64,000 nt of DNA, taken from positions 1 to 64,000 of the forward strand of contig NZ_JASJDK010000009.1 of the NCBI RefSeq assembly GCF_030065675.1, in the 5' to 3' direction. A model generated the notes under the pieces. That model did no database searches, was not told the DNA's origin, and saw nothing but the letters and a program-made list of their open reading frames with translations. The translations under genes and the position numbers were made by a program. Shown here in pieces: positions 18,577-30,362 of the stretch (positions within the stretch are counted from its first letter, which is position 1; each line of letters opens with the position of its first letter). This stretch comes from Mastigocoleus sp. MO_188.B34. GTDB lineage: Bacteria > Cyanobacteriota > Cyanobacteriia > Cyanobacteriales > Nostocaceae.

Positions 18577-19962
18577 ATGAACCTTGATTGTCTACTTGAG
18601 ATTGTTGACAGTAAACTAATTGAAAACCAATATCGCCCCCTTAACCCCACAGAAATTCTTATCATGCGGGGTATTTGGAAGTATCGGACTTATGGTCAAA
18701 TGGCTATAGAAGCAGGTTATAGTACCGGCTACTTTACTAATGTTGCCGCACCTGAGTTATTTGGGCGACTATCTAAAGTGATAGGTCAGCGCGTGACGAA
18801 AAAAAATTGTCGAATGCTGTTGGAATCTTATGTTATTGCTCAAGGTGCTTCGGAGACTCCACCTGTGAGGCAAAATTTGCCAGAATCAAAATCTAAAGTT
18901 AAACAATCTGAAGTTAAACAAAAAGATAACTCTCCTCGCTATCCTAGTGGTTCAGTTCCCCTTGACTCAGAATTTTATATCGAACGATCACCCCTGGAGG
19001 AGCAGGTTTATCAAGAAATTAGCAAGCCAGGAGCCTTAATTAGGATTAAAGCTCCTCGAGAAATGGGTAAAACTTCTCTATTGCTGAGAATTATCGATCA
19101 TGCAAATCTTCTGGGTTACCGTACTATTAGCTTGAATCTAGAGCAAGTAGAATGGGGTACTTTAAGTAATTTGAATCAATTTTTGCGTTGGTTATGCGCT
19201 AACAGCGCTCGTTTGCTTCAGCTTCAACCCAACTTAGACGATTATTGGGATGAAGATTTAGGAAGTAAAATAAGTTCTACTCTGTACTTCCAAGACTATC
19301 TACTAGAGTCTACTGATACTCCCCTAGTATTAGCACTGGATGAAGTTAACCAAATTTTTGAACATCCCCAAGTAGCTAAAGATTTTTTACCTTTATTACG
19401 TTCTTGGTATGAGGAAGCAAAAAGGTTACCGATTTGGCAAAAACTGCGTTTGCTTGTAGTTCACTCAACAGAAATTTATGTTCCTCTCGATCTGAATCAG
19501 TCTCCTTTCAATGTGGGTCTTCCTATTCAGCTAGATAGTTTCAGTGAGGAGAAAGTGCAAAATTTAGCCCAACGCTATGAACTTAAATGGAAAGATGGTG
19601 AAGAAATTAAACAACTAATGGCAATGATTGGAGGTCATCCGGCGTTGGTACACCTGGCACTTTATCACCTGAGTTTAGGTAATATAAGTTTATCCCAACT
19701 GTTAGAAAATATTGCCAATAGTAGTGGAATTTATCATAATCATTTGCAGCGTCATTGGGCAGCATTGGAAAAACAGCCTGAATTAGCACAAGCTTTGGAT
19801 ACCATTCTCAATACTAATGAACCTGTTCTTTTAGATCCTATACTCAGTCATAAATTAAGTAGTATGGGGCTAATTAAAAAATCAGGAGATAAGGTAGTGG
19901 CTGGGTGTGAATTGTATCGGCAGTATTTCTTGTCAGTTTTCAATAACAAAGGAGTGAAATAG
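18577..19962 (+). CDS. HTH (vMAP-type) plus AAA-like (AAA_35) NTPase
   Basis: A 461-residue protein with two modules. Residues 1-95 match the N-terminal HTH domain described for vWA-MoxR-associated proteins (LIMRGIWKYRTYGQMAIEAGYSTGYFTNVAAPELFGRLSKVIG). A charged linker follows (about 100-125). Residues 130-440 form an AAA-like domain of the AAA_35 type: SEFYIERSPLEEQVYQEI, a Walker A variant APREMGKTSLLLRII, Walker B LVLALDEVNQIF, and a C-terminal winged-helix-like end. Proteins of this type are STAND-related switch NTPases common in filamentous cyanobacteria and thought to act in signalling or conflict systems. The effector is not evident. The second AAA_35 domain in the window is in the kinase protein 4 kb downstream. 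Confidence 0.82.
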   Translation: MNLDCLLEIVDSKLIENQYRPLNPTEILIMRGIWKYRTYGQMAIEAGYSTGYFTNVAAPELFGRLSKVIGQRVTKKNCRMLLESYVIAQGASETPPVRQNLPESKSKVKQSEVKQKDNSPRYPSGSVPLDSEFYIERSPLEEQVYQEISKPGALIRIKAPREMGKTSLLLRIIDHANLLGYRTISLNLEQVEWGTLSNLNQFLRWLCANSARLLQLQPNLDDYWDEDLGSKISSTLYFQDYLLESTDTPLVLALDEVNQIFEHPQVAKDFLPLLRSWYEEAKRLPIWQKLRLLVVHSTEIYVPLDLNQSPFNVGLPIQLDSFSEEKVQNLAQRYELKWKDGEEIKQLMAMIGGHPALVHLALYHLSLGNISLSQLLENIANSSGIYHNHLQRHWAALEKQPELAQALDTILNTNEPVLLDPILSHKLSSMGLIKKSGDKVVAGCELYRQYFLSVFNNKGVK

Positions 19963-20027
19963 TTAAGATTAACCATATCAGTAATACTTAATTTTAAATT
20001 CTTATTTGAAATCTTTTTAATTAATTT

Positions 20028-20150
20028 AGGACTTACGCAACTGGCATATTTTTCCCGTAGGGTGTGTGACGCTGTGAAAATATCTGAACGTAAGAATCAG
20101 ACTTATAGCGTCACGTACCAACCACCAATTGTGACACTTGCGTAAATCCT
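20028..20150. mobile_element. MITE-like element with 13-bp terminal inverted repeats
   Basis: A 123-bp element bounded by AGGACTTACGCAA and TTGCGTAAATCCT, which pair at 12 of 13 positions. It has no coding capacity. The AGGACTTACGCA terminus is familiar from many small non-autonomous elements in cyanobacterial genomes. Imperfect TAATT motifs flank both ends and could be a target duplication. It lies in the 605-bp spacer before the carotenoid-oxygenase-like gene. Confidence 0.72.
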
Positions 20151-20567
20151 GTAATTAAGAAAAATTACAATCAGACAAGATTATACTTAAATAAGTTGAA
20201 TGTCATTATACTGCCATAATTTTAGTGTGATAATTTAGTGTGATAATTTTCTATCAATAAAATTCGTATTAGTAAGATTAATAACTTCATAGCTTCCTAT
20301 TTAGAATTTATTGTCAGTTTTTCAGCATTTTTCACTAAAAAATAAATATTTTTTATCGCTACTGGCTCTTCATAACTACTAGTTCTTCATCACCACTAAT
20401 TTTTATAACCACTAAAATTTTGTCACTACTAAAAAAAATAGAGCTATAACTGCATAAGTTAATTCTACGTATACCTATTGATAAAAAAAGTAAGCCTGGG
20501 AAAACTTAGCAAGTAGAACCAATTTTTTACAGCTACGTAAGTTCTATAAATTTTAGGAGTAATTTTT

Positions 20568-22331
20568 ATGTCACTTGATATCAATAAGTTACGAGGTTCT
20601 AGCAAATTAGCCAATTTATCTCAAGATGTAGAAATTTCAGAAGGAACGTGGCCAGAAAATTTATCTGGTCATGTTTTTATTATTGCTCCTTTTCATCGCA
20701 AAAGTGACACACACTTATTTACTGGTGAAGGTGTAATTATTAGGTGGAATCTTAAATCTGAAGATGGGAAAATCAAGGTTAACAGCAAAAAATTAAAAAC
20801 TTGGGATAGTTTATGGTACGCATCGCTGTTACCAATTAGTAAACTTTTTCCAAAAACATTTTTCCCTGCGCGAACTGGTCTTTGGGGGATTTCAGAGATT
20901 GCTAATACCGCCATTGTCAATATGGATGGAAGGCTAATTCTCACAGCAGATGCAGGACGTTACTGGGAAGCAGACCCAAATACTCTTGAGACTCTTACCC
21001 CAATTGGACGCTTCGATGAACATATCGTTTCTGTTCCCATGTCATTTTTCCCGATGGTGGCTAATACTGCTCACCCTTTTTATGATGAGGAAGCTAAAGA
21101 ACTTATCACCTGCGAACTAAGGACTACACCTCGTCAAGAAAACTTTATTGCTGATATGACCAGTGCTCCTTATATTACTCGTTGGGATGGTGAAGGGACT
21201 TTAAAACACTGGGAATTAGAGGGAACAGTTCTCGATGGTAGTCCCCATACAGCCATAGTGACAGAGAAATTAATTATGATTCCAGATATGCCCTTCCAAA
21301 CGGGTGTAGCAATGTTATTAGGGCTAAAAATTCCACCTCGCAAAGCTTATCCAAAAACACAAATGTATATAGTTAAGCGGAAGGACTTGGAAGCAAATAA
21401 GGGAACTGTTCCATCCCGCTTAGTAACCTTTGGCGGTGATAGTTATCACTTCGTATGTAACTACCGTCATATTGATCAAAAAATTCATTTTGTTGCGGTG
21501 CAGCAAGGAACGATCAGCTTAACCGAAGCAATAGAACCAGATGATGTTAAGCATTTTAGCGGTGAAAGTTATTGCAAAAAATACTATGGTGTGCCTTGGA
21601 TGTTTGCTTTCGACCCTGGGGTCTTACGTAAGGTAGTCATCAACGAAGATGCTCAATTGCTTAGCGAGGAAGCATTCATCCATCCAGGTTGGTATACAAC
21701 TGTTCTCTACACAGCAGATCCGCGAGAACTGAAGGAAGAAAATGGTTACTCTGCCATTTACCAAGTTTATGGAGGATTTCAGCGGGATTTAGTCTGTCGC
21801 CGTCAATATATGAGTTTCCGAGACCATGGAACTCGAGTTTTTACAGATGAGCAACTTCCTCAACATGATCTTCCTTGTGTTTTAGCTAAATTACCTACAG
21901 ATCTAAATTGGAAAGAACTTACCGAGAAACTCGAGATAGAACAACAAGCAAATCCTGATACCCATTTATCTGAGTTGGGTAGAGAACTACTTGATTTTTA
22001 TGTTTGTCCCGAAGGATATCTTTTAGATAGTATTCAATTCATTCCCCAAGAAAAAGGGTACCTGTTTATCAGTGTTGTAACTCCGACAGGTTCGGAAATT
22101 TGGCTGTTTGCTGCCGATTGTCTAAAGCAAGGACCAATAGCTAAAATTAATTTATCGAATAAAATTGACTTTGGTTTTACCTTACATTCAGAATATTTTG
22201 ATCATCTTTCTGAGCGAAAATCAACATATAAAGTTAATAGACTTGCTTCTGCTTTGGGTAGTTTAACCAAGGTTCCTTATGAATTTTTCCTCAATCCACG
22301 TAGTGATATTGTTAACAGAAAGGTAAGGTAG
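20568..22331 (+). CDS. Carotenoid oxygenase (RPE65/CCD) family protein
   Basis: A 587-residue protein related to iron-dependent carotenoid cleavage oxygenases. The N terminus has the family pattern WPENLSGHVFIIAPF...HLFTGEGVI, where the usual GDGM motif is GEGV. Four candidate iron-ligand histidines occur at family spacing: H169 in NTAHPF, H227 in GSPHTAIV, H294 in DSYHFVCNYR and H540 in FTLHSEYF. The start ATG at 20568 follows AGGAG by 7 nt. It is longer than typical cyanobacterial members (about 480-500 residues), with most extra length between H294 and H540. It stands alone between AAA-like and kinase genes. Substrate unknown; it could also be a divergent non-carotenoid member. Confidence 0.82.
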   Translation: MSLDINKLRGSSKLANLSQDVEISEGTWPENLSGHVFIIAPFHRKSDTHLFTGEGVIIRWNLKSEDGKIKVNSKKLKTWDSLWYASLLPISKLFPKTFFPARTGLWGISEIANTAIVNMDGRLILTADAGRYWEADPNTLETLTPIGRFDEHIVSVPMSFFPMVANTAHPFYDEEAKELITCELRTTPRQENFIADMTSAPYITRWDGEGTLKHWELEGTVLDGSPHTAIVTEKLIMIPDMPFQTGVAMLLGLKIPPRKAYPKTQMYIVKRKDLEANKGTVPSRLVTFGGDSYHFVCNYRHIDQKIHFVAVQQGTISLTEAIEPDDVKHFSGESYCKKYYGVPWMFAFDPGVLRKVVINEDAQLLSEEAFIHPGWYTTVLYTADPRELKEENGYSAIYQVYGGFQRDLVCRRQYMSFRDHGTRVFTDEQLPQHDLPCVLAKLPTDLNWKELTEKLEIEQQANPDTHLSELGRELLDFYVCPEGYLLDSIQFIPQEKGYLFISVVTPTGSEIWLFAADCLKQGPIAKINLSNKIDFGFTLHSEYFDHLSERKSTYKVNRLASALGSLTKVPYEFFLNPRSDIVNRKVR

Positions 22332-22570
22332 AGGATTTCCAAGTAAAAAATATATAGCTTGTCAGGGTGCATGTCGATGCGCCCCTATGAGCAACAAATA
22401 GCACTATGTTTACATTTTTTGAAAAAAGCTATTTTATTTTTGTATATCTTATTAATATGAAACTTACTAGCACAATTTTTATTTTCTGAATTTAAACTGC
22501 TCGATATGGGCAGTATTATTTTTTGTGAGATATTTTTGTTGTGAGATATTTACAGCGTATTGCAGGTTTA

Positions 22571-22671
22571 TGAGGTACACCAAAATAAATCCCTATAAAT
22601 CCCTCTCCCTCTTTCCCTCTCCCATAATTGGGAGAGGGATGTCCGTCAGGATAGGGTGAGGGCGTACCTCA
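22571..22671. mobile_element. MITE-like palindromic element
   Basis: A 101-bp element bounded by TGAGGTACACC and GGCGTACCTCA, inverted repeats matching at 10 of 11 positions. Inside, CCCTCTCCCATAATTGGGAG and the following AGGG form a strong hairpin. It has no coding capacity. It sits 65 bp upstream of the giant kinase gene and could affect its transcription, but that is speculation. Confidence 0.65.
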
Positions 22672-22735
22672 TTTACTTGCAAAGTGCTGTATCTGAAATA
22701 AACTTTCATCAGCTTAAAATTTTAATTGGCTTATC

Positions 22736-25700
22736 ATGGTGACTCTGGCTGGCTACCAAATTCTGACCCAAATCTACGAAAGCTTTAACTCACAAGTATA
22801 TCAAGCGATTCGCTCCTCAGATAATCGTTCTGTAATCCTTAAGGTACTCAAACAAGAATATCCCACAGCGCAAGAACTTACCCGTTACAAACAAGAATAT
22901 AAAACTATCCGTAGCCTTAACTTTGATGGAGCGATAGAAGCTTACGGTTTAGAACCTTATCAAAAAACATTAATCCTTATTTTAGAAGATTTTGGAGCAA
23001 TATCTCTAAGAAAATGGATTGAGGAAAAACCTTTATTGTTAGAAGATTTTTTCCCACTTGCTATTCAGATAGTTGAAAATTTGGGTAAAATTCATGGGGC
23101 TAAGATTATTCACAAAGATATCAATCCTGCCAATATTATCTTAAACACCACAACCAGACAAATCAAAATCATTGATTTTGGTATCGCTACTATCCTTAAG
23201 CAGGAAAATCCCAGCCTGAAAAGTCCCAACGTTCTTGAAGGAACTTTGGCTTATATCTCCCCAGAACAAACAGGACGGATGAATCGTAGTTTAGATTACC
23301 GTACTGATTTCTATTCCCTTGGAGTTACATTTTACGAACTACTTACTGGATTATTACCTTTTGATGTTAGTGATCCCTTGGAATTAGTTCACTGTCATCT
23401 CGCAAAACAACCCGTATCACCTCATCAAGTTAATTCCGATATTCCTCTGGTTCTATCTCGGATGGTGATGAAATTAATTTCAAAAACAGCCGAGGAACGA
23501 TATCGCAGCACCTATGGGATTAAAGCTGACTTAGAAGAATGCTGGAGACAGTTAGAAACTACGGGACAAATAGAAGATTTTGCGATCGCAACTCAAGATT
23601 TGGCAGATAAATTCCAAATTCCTCAAAAACTATACGGTAGAGAGGAAGAAGTTGCCACATTACTTGAAGCATTTGAAAGAGTTTCAGGGGCAAAATCAAA
23701 CTTATCCCAGACGGAAATTATGTTAGTGAACGGATATTCTGGTACGGGAAAAACAACACTCGTTCAGGAAATCCACAAGTCAATTGCCGAAAAACGAGGA
23801 TATTTTATATCTGGAAAGTTTGATCAGTTTCAGCGTAATACGCCCTACTCTGGAATTGTTAATGCTGTTACTAGTTTAGTAAAGCAACTATTGGGTGAAA
23901 GTAAAATAAGACTGAATCTATGGCGTCAAAAGCTTTTAAATGCATTGGGAGTAAATGGTCAGGTAATTATTGATGTTATTCCCGAAGTAGAATTAATTAT
24001 TGGTAAGCAACAAACATTACCAGAATTAGGAGCAACCGAGACGCAAAATCGCTTCAATTTAGTATTTAAAAATTTTATTCGCGTCTTTTGTTCTTCAGAA
24101 CATCCTTTAGTTCTATTTCTTGATGATTTGCAGTGGGCTGATTCTGCAAGTATGAATTTAATAGAATCAATTATTCTAGATGTAGATATTAAATATTTAT
24201 TCTCGATTTGGTCTTATCGAGATAATGAAATTAGCCCCACCCATATTTTGAGTATTATTCTGGAAAATTTACGTAGAGAAGGGGCAATAATTAACCAAAT
24301 TATTTTAAAATCTTTAAAACTTAAGCATGTTAATCAGTTAATTACAGACACACTCAATAATACGGAAAAAGAAGTAAATCCACTAGCAAAATTAGTTTGG
24401 CAAAAAACCAATGGCAATCCTTTTTTTGTGAGTGAATTTCTCAAAACTATATACTCAGATAATTTACTAGTATTTACCCATTCTCATAATGAGAATAGTC
24501 GAGGTAAAAAATCCCAGGGGTATTGGCAATGGGATCTGAAAAAGATTAAAAGGATTGCAAGCACAGATAATCTCCTAAAATTTACGATCGGTAAAATGCA
24601 GAAATTGCCTAGGTCTACTCAATATATTTTGAGTTTGGCTGCTTGTATTGGTGCAGAATTCGATCTAAATACTATTTCAATTATCAGTGAAAAACCAGCT
24701 ACTGAAATTTTTCACTATTTAACTCCAGCGATTGATACGGGTTTAATCATTACTTTATCGGAATTAAATGAACAGCTATTAATCCAAGATTATAAATTTG
24801 GACACGATCGCATCCAGCAAGCTGCTTATACTCTAATAGAACCGACAGAGAAACCACTCACTCATTTAAAAATCGGTCGTTTACTTTGGCAAAACACTCA
24901 ACCGGATGAGTTATCAGAGAAAATATTTAAAATTGTCGATCATCTTAATTTGGGTTGTGAATTAATTACTGATAAAGCAGAACAAGATGAAATTGCTAAA
25001 TTAAATTTATTAGCCGCAGAAAAGGCAAAAGTAGCTAATGCTTATGAAGCAGCATTAAAATACTTGAAAACAGGTCAAAAACTCTTAGCAGAAGATAGTT
25101 GGGAGACTAACTATAAACTCACATTAAATCTATATTCAGAGATAGTAGAAGTTGCTTATTTAAGTGGCAATTTTGAAGAAATGGAAAATTTTTCTTCACT
25201 AGTACTGCAAAAATCTCAAACTTTACTGGATAAAGTCCAAGTTTATGAAGTTAAGATAGATGCTTATCATTCGCAAAATAAAGAGTTAGAATCTATTCAA
25301 ATCGCCCTTCCAGTTCTACAAAGATTAGATTGTATTTTTCCTGAATCACCTCAATTATTAGATATTCAACAGGAACTAGAAAAAACTCAAAGCCATTTAG
25401 CAGTTAAGCAAATAGAGGATCTAATTAATTTACCTCCAATGACCGATCCAGAAAAATTAGCGGCTATAAAGATAACAAGCTCTATATTTTCTTCTGTCTT
25501 TATTGCTGCTCCTGAAATGTTACCGCTATTGGTATCTAAACAGGTTAATTTGTCTGTCCAATATGGGAATACTTCCCTATCTGCTTTTGCTTATGTTAAT
25601 TATGGACTAATTTTATGTGGTTTGTTAGAGGAATTTGAGCAAGGGTATCAATTTGGATGTCTGGCTGTGAACCTTGCTGATAAATTTCATGCCAAAGAAC

Positions 25701-28700
25701 TTATTCCTAGAATAACTGCAGTATTTATAACATCAATTAGTATCTGGAAAAAACCTCTCAAAAACTCATTAGTATCGCTTCAATCTGGTTATCAGATTGG
25801 TTTGGACGTAGGAGATTTATATTATGGAACTACCTGCGCTTATCTTTATTTGTTTCATTCAGCTTTTGTTGGTAAAGAGCTAGGTGAGTTATCATCAGAA
25901 GTCGCAGCCTACGAGTTAGCTTTCAGTAAACTCAAACAAAAAAATACCCTTAACTATCTAAAAATATACGGTCAAGGTGTTTTAAATTTAATGGGTCGCT
26001 CAGATGATCCCTGCTATTTAATTGGGGAAATTTACCATGAAAGTATTATGGTACCGCTTCATCTAAAGGCAAACGATCGCTATGCACTTGCGGCTTTATA
26101 TGTTAATAAATTACACCTGTGTTATCTGTTTGGAGAATATCACCAGGCTGTTGAGAATGCCATAAATGCTCAACAATATTTAGATGGAGCAACTTCAACT
26201 TTATTAATTCCCCTGTTCCATTTTTATGATTCTCTAGCTCACCTTGCTATTTATAGTTCTGTTTCTAATTCTCAAGATTTTGATTCTCAAAATTCTGACT
26301 CTCAAGATTCTAATTCTCAAGGTTTTAATTCTCAACAACAGCAAATTTTAGCAAGAGTTGCTGTAAATCAAGCAAAAATGCAGAAATGGGCGGATAATGC
26401 ACCAGCCAATTACCTGCACAAATTTTACTTAGTAGAAGCAGAAAAGCATCGAGTTCAAAACTCCTATGTTGACGCAATGGATTTCTATGACCGTGCAATC
26501 GCCGCAGCAGAGAAACATGAGTACATCAACGAAGAAGCTTTAGCTAACGAATTAGCAGCAAAATTCTATCTGGATTGGGGCAAAGAAAAAATTGCTAAAA
26601 CCTATTTCAATGAATCACACTACCTTTATTCTTTATGGGGAGCTACAGCAAAAGTTAGGGACTTAGAAACTAAATATCCCCACTTGTTAGTAAAATCCTC
26701 TGCTTCTATTTCCATCGCAGATATACTAACAACAATGACCAAAACCACCAGTGGAACTCGTTCGGGAGAAATCTTAGATTTTGCTACCATCATGAAAGCA
26801 TCCCAAGCTATTTCTAGTGAAATTGTTTTGGATAAGCTATTGGCGACCTTGATGAAAATTCTCATCGAAAATGCTGGGGCGCAATTTGGTTACCTAATAT
26901 TAGAAACGGAAGGAAAACTCTTCATTGAAGCTTCTGGTTCTATTGATGAGGATGATATTACTGTCTTAAAGTCAATTTCTATTAATAATTATTTACCCAT
27001 ATCAGTTATTAATTATGTTGCTCGTACGCGAGAAACAGTTCTCAAAAATGATGCCGTTAATCATGGCAATTTTACTAACGATCCTTATATTAAATTTCAT
27101 AAAACAAAATCTCTGTTATGTACCCCATTGCTCGACCAAGGAAAGCTGAGGGGAATTGTCTATTTGGAAAATAATTTGACTGTAGGAGCTTTTACCCAAG
27201 ATCGGTTGAAAATTCTTCAGCTTTTATCTAGTCAAGCTGCGATCGCTATTACCAATGCGAAACTCTACACGGAGGTACAGGAAAATCAAAACCGACTCAA
27301 TCAGTTTCTAGAAGCAATGCCAGTGGGTGTATCTGTTTGTGATTCCACGGGTAAGATTTACTATTCCAATGAGATATCCGACAAGTTAGCACAACAAAGT
27401 AATACTTCTTCAAAAATCAATATTAAGGAATTACCCGAAGCCTACCAAGTATATAAATCGGGAACCAAAGAGTTATACCCCGCACAGCAATTGCCAATTG
27501 CGCGAGCACTTTCTGGCGAGACTGTTAACAAAGAAGATTTAGAACTTCATTTGCCACAGAAAATTATACCCCTGGAAGTTTCCGCCAAACCAGTTTTTGA
27601 TGAAAAGGGCAATATTGTTTATGCTATAGCTGCTTTTACTGACATTACAGAACGAAAACAAGCAGAAGCCCAGCGGATTGAGTTTACTCGCGAACTGGAA
27701 CTCAAGAATGCTGCTCTGCAGCAAACAAAAGATGAGTTAGCTGAGTCTAATCGCACTTTGGAACAAAAAGTCTCAGAACGTACCCAAGAATTATCACAAC
27801 TTCTAGAAGTTCTTAAAGCAACCCAAGCCGAACTATTGTTTGAAAACGAGTTACTCAGAAACGCCGAACAACCTTCAAACTTTGATTATCAGGTGGGGGG
27901 AAGTTTACCTATGGATGCTCCAACTTACGTAGTACGTGCTGCAGACCGTTATTTATATAAAGCATTAAAACGTGGGGATTTTTGTTATATTCTCAATCCC
28001 CGACAGATGGGTAAATCAAGCTTGATGGTGCGAATGATGCATCAACTCCAGCACGAGGGTTTTAAATGTGGGGCGATTGACTTAACTCGTATTGGTTGTG
28101 AAAATATTACCCCCGAACAATGGTACAAAGGATTCGCCGTAGAACTGTGGCGAAGTTTTGGTTTGCTCAAAAAGGTAAAAATCAAAAACTGGTGGAATGA
28201 ACGAAATGATGTTTCTCCGGTTCAGCGATTAAGTCAATTTATTGAAGAAGTTTTACTGACCGAAGTCACTCAAGAAGATGATGTTTCACCAAAAAAAATA
28301 GTTATTCTTATCGATGAAATCGACTGTGTCTTAGGACTGAATTTTCCCGTTAATGACTTTTTTGCTTTTATTAGATCCTGCTATAATCAGCGTAGTATAA
28401 ATCAGAAATATAAATGCTTAACATTTGCTTTTTTTGGGGTTGCTACCCCCAGCGACTTAATGAGCGATATTCAAACTACTCCATTTAATATTGGTCAGGC
28501 GATTCAACTGGAAGGATTTAGAGAACATGAAGCCCAACCCCTATTACAAGGGTTAGCGGAAAAAGTGAGTAATCCTCAAACAGTTCTCAAAGAGATATTA
28601 TCTTGGACGAGCGGTCAACCTTTTTTAACGCAAAAAATTTGTAAACTCATCCGCAGTGCTTCATCATCTATTCCTACTAATAAAGAAGCAGAATGGATTG

Positions 28701-28960
28701 AAAATCTGGTACGGACAAATGTCATAGATAACTGGGAATCACAAGATGAACCAGAGCATCTGAGAACTATTCGCGACCGACTGCTTAAAAGCAAACAATC
28801 GCAGCATTTGCAAGAAATCTACCGAAAAATTCTGGACAAGGGAGAGATTGCTGCGGTTGATAGTTCAGAGGAAAGGGAATTACTTTTATCGGGTTTGGTT
28901 GTTAAACAAAAAGGAACCTTAAAAGTTCAAAATAGAATTTATAGATCGATTTTTGTTTAA
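22736..28960 (+). CDS. Giant Ser/Thr kinase - AAA - TPR - GAF - PAS - AAA_35 signalling protein
   Basis: A 2074-residue multidomain protein. (1) About 1-270: Hanks-type Ser/Thr kinase with catalytic loop HKDINPANI (H126) and DFG at 147. (2) About 300-560: AAA_16 NTPase with Walker [10 protein letters not shown] near 333 and Walker [13 protein letters not shown]. (3) About 600-1330: helical TPR-like region, interrupted at 1178-1200 by an NSQ/DSQ insert made of 15-bp DNA repeats. (4) About 1343-1515: GAF domain. (5) About 1520-1640: PAS domain followed by a coiled coil. (6) About 1715-2074: AAA_35 domain with [14 protein letters not shown] near 1755 and [13 protein letters not shown] near 1855. 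Domains 1-5 are those of the HstK-type trifunctional kinases of cyanobacteria, but no HisKA or HATPase is present; the AAA_35 domain takes that place. No membrane segments are evident. Confidence 0.9.
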   Translation: MVTLAGYQILTQIYESFNSQVYQAIRSSDNRSVILKVLKQEYPTAQELTRYKQEYKTIRSLNFDGAIEAYGLEPYQKTLILILEDFGAISLRKWIEEKPLLLEDFFPLAIQIVENLGKIHGAKIIHKDINPANIILNTTTRQIKIIDFGIATILKQENPSLKSPNVLEGTLAYISPEQTGRMNRSLDYRTDFYSLGVTFYELLTGLLPFDVSDPLELVHCHLAKQPVSPHQVNSDIPLVLSRMVMKLISKTAEERYRSTYGIKADLEECWRQLETTGQIEDFAIATQDLADKFQIPQKLYGREEEVATLLEAFERVSGAKSNLSQTEIMLVNGYSGTGKTTLVQEIHKSIAEKRGYFISGKFDQFQRNTPYSGIVNAVTSLVKQLLGESKIRLNLWRQKLLNALGVNGQVIIDVIPEVELIIGKQQTLPELGATETQNRFNLVFKNFIRVFCSSEHPLVLFLDDLQWADSASMNLIESIILDVDIKYLFSIWSYRDNEISPTHILSIILENLRREGAIINQIILKSLKLKHVNQLITDTLNNTEKEVNPLAKLVWQKTNGNPFFVSEFLKTIYSDNLLVFTHSHNENSRGKKSQGYWQWDLKKIKRIASTDNLLKFTIGKMQKLPRSTQYILSLAACIGAEFDLNTISIISEKPATEIFHYLTPAIDTGLIITLSELNEQLLIQDYKFGHDRIQQAAYTLIEPTEKPLTHLKIGRLLWQNTQPDELSEKIFKIVDHLNLGCELITDKAEQDEIAKLNLLAAEKAKVANAYEAALKYLKTGQKLLAEDSWETNYKLTLNLYSEIVEVAYLSGNFEEMENFSSLVLQKSQTLLDKVQVYEVKIDAYHSQNKELESIQIALPVLQRLDCIFPESPQLLDIQQELEKTQSHLAVKQIEDLINLPPMTDPEKLAAIKITSSIFSSVFIAAPEMLPLLVSKQVNLSVQYGNTSLSAFAYVNYGLILCGLLEEFEQGYQFGCLAVNLADKFHAKELIPRITAVFITSISIWKKPLKNSLVSLQSGYQIGLDVGDLYYGTTCAYLYLFHSAFVGKELGELSSEVAAYELAFSKLKQKNTLNYLKIYGQGVLNLMGRSDDPCYLIGEIYHESIMVPLHLKANDRYALAALYVNKLHLCYLFGEYHQAVENAINAQQYLDGATSTLLIPLFHFYDSLAHLAIYSSVSNSQDFDSQNSDSQDSNSQGFNSQQQQILARVAVNQAKMQKWADNAPANYLHKFYLVEAEKHRVQNSYVDAMDFYDRAIAAAEKHEYINEEALANELAAKFYLDWGKEKIAKTYFNESHYLYSLWGATAKVRDLETKYPHLLVKSSASISIADILTTMTKTTSGTRSGEILDFATIMKASQAISSEIVLDKLLATLMKILIENAGAQFGYLILETEGKLFIEASGSIDEDDITVLKSISINNYLPISVINYVARTRETVLKNDAVNHGNFTNDPYIKFHKTKSLLCTPLLDQGKLRGIVYLENNLTVGAFTQDRLKILQLLSSQAAIAITNAKLYTEVQENQNRLNQFLEAMPVGVSVCDSTGKIYYSNEISDKLAQQSNTSSKINIKELPEAYQVYKSGTKELYPAQQLPIARALSGETVNKEDLELHLPQKIIPLEVSAKPVFDEKGNIVYAIAAFTDITERKQAEAQRIEFTRELELKNAALQQTKDELAESNRTLEQKVSERTQELSQLLEVLKATQAELLFENELLRNAEQPSNFDYQVGGSLPMDAPTYVVRAADRYLYKALKRGDFCYILNPRQMGKSSLMVRMMHQLQHEGFKCGAIDLTRIGCENITPEQWYKGFAVELWRSFGLLKKVKIKNWWNERNDVSPVQRLSQFIEEVLLTEVTQEDDVSPKKIVILIDEIDCVLGLNFPVNDFFAFIRSCYNQRSINQKYKCLTFAFFGVATPSDLMSDIQTTPFNIGQAIQLEGFREHEAQPLLQGLAEKVSNPQTVLKEILSWTSGQPFLTQKICKLIRSASSSIPTNKEAEWIENLVRTNVIDNWESQDEPEHLRTIRDRLLKSKQSQHLQEIYRKILDKGEIAAVDSSEERELLLSGLVVKQKGTLKVQNRIYRSIFV
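26267..26335 (+). repeat. 15-bp in-frame tandem repeat inside the kinase gene
   Basis: Four full copies and a partial fifth of a 15-bp unit (AATTCTCAAGATTTT, GATTCTCAAAATTCT and variants). They encode [20 protein letters not shown] and NSQ inside the TPR region. The unit is a multiple of three and leaves the frame intact. Confidence 0.95.
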
Positions 28961-30362
28961 ACTGATTTTTGCTTGATTATAATAAGATATTAGGGAAGTT
29001 AAGGAAGGTAGATTAAATAAAGTACAAAAGTAGGGTGCTGTTAGCATCGCGTAACGCACCATTACAAATTTCAGAGTTGCAGTTTATTAAATTCTCATTC
29101 CTAAGATTCTGGATTATAGGGAACAGTAAACGGGGAATCACAGAAATATATTTGATTAATTATGGCGGTTTTTGGGTTCAATTGTTATATTTGTGGAGTT
29201 TAAATCATTTTTCGCTACAAGACCCCAAATCTAAAGTGATATTGTTGCATATGGGCAAATGATCCTTGCAAATACCCATAAGCAATAGTAGGTGAAGGTT
29301 TGAAGAGATTATATTTTGGGAAAATGTTTGGGTATGGGTATGGAGACCAAAAAAAACTCATACATACCTCATAATAAAACTCATATCTTTGTGGTAAATA
29401 TCTTATGAAATTTATATGAGTTTTATGAGTTCAAAATCTAAGAACAATCAATTATCGTAGTAAAAGAATTAAATTTAATTACCAAGCTTGTATACATAAA
29501 AGTTAATTTCAAAAAAGTTAACTTCAAATTGGTACTTACAAATATTTTATTCTAACTAGTTTTATGTAAATAAGTTTGCTAAATCACAGGAAACTGTGTT
29601 TGTTTTGAAATTATAGGGTCGAGCATAAAACTCACATCTTTTGAGAAAGGAGTGCAAAATATTTTATGCAAAAGTATCGAAAGGAAAGTTTTAATTTAAG
29701 GTTGCAGTAAGTGCTGAAAATCCAGAGAAATGGAAACCATCACTTAGTAAATACACAAAAATGTACTTGAAATACCATAAATTACAGTTGATTTCCTTAA
29801 GTAGAAATCCTTATTTTACTAATTAAATCAGTGGAGAACTGAAAAGATTTGATATTTAAAATTTGATATTTAAATTTATGTAATACTTTAAGTTTTCTCC
29901 GTGTGATTTAGCTGTTGTGTGGAAAATATATACAATTAAATAGCATGTACATTTTGTGTCATTCATTAAATTACAGAGCAGGGAAAGATAAATATGAGAC
30001 TATAAATTTGTTTAAGTTTATACTATATAATTTAATGCCATCTAAATCTAAGAATTTAAGTCTGAGAATTAAGACTGAGAATTAGAATTATCGTGCTCCA
30101 GCAGTTCATAGATAAGCTTTCAAAGGTATCCAAATTCCTAAACAATATTTTATAGCCCAGCATATACATACATAAGAATTTACCGATAAATAGTATTTAT
30201 TATTACTAAGGTGACCTCAGCTATTAAACTGACAGTTGCCAGTATGAAATAAAACCCAATTACATAGTAAGAAATAGGGAGGCTTGCTCTTATACCAATC
30301 AAAACTAAATTTATTGCCCATCAAATGCTATCAATCAACACCAAGTAAGAGCGGAATTAGCA
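28961..30362. other. 1.4-kb spacer without a gene
   Basis: This AT-rich stretch contains a dispersed-repeat fragment at about 29031-29062 (TAGGGTGCTG and GCGTAACGCACC) and an 11-bp inverted repeat AAAACTCATAT / ATATGAGTTTT at 29376-29386 and 29414-29424, with related AACTCATA and TTATGAGTT motifs nearby. No convincing reading frame or RNA gene was recognised. The last 100 bp presumably hold the promoter of the CHAT-CHASE2 gene. Confidence 0.5.

Noticed and set aside
29035-29262. Open frame of 75 codons on the plus strand
   Set aside because: It starts inside a dispersed TAGGGTG repeat, has no ribosome binding site or family resemblance and lies in an AT-rich spacer.
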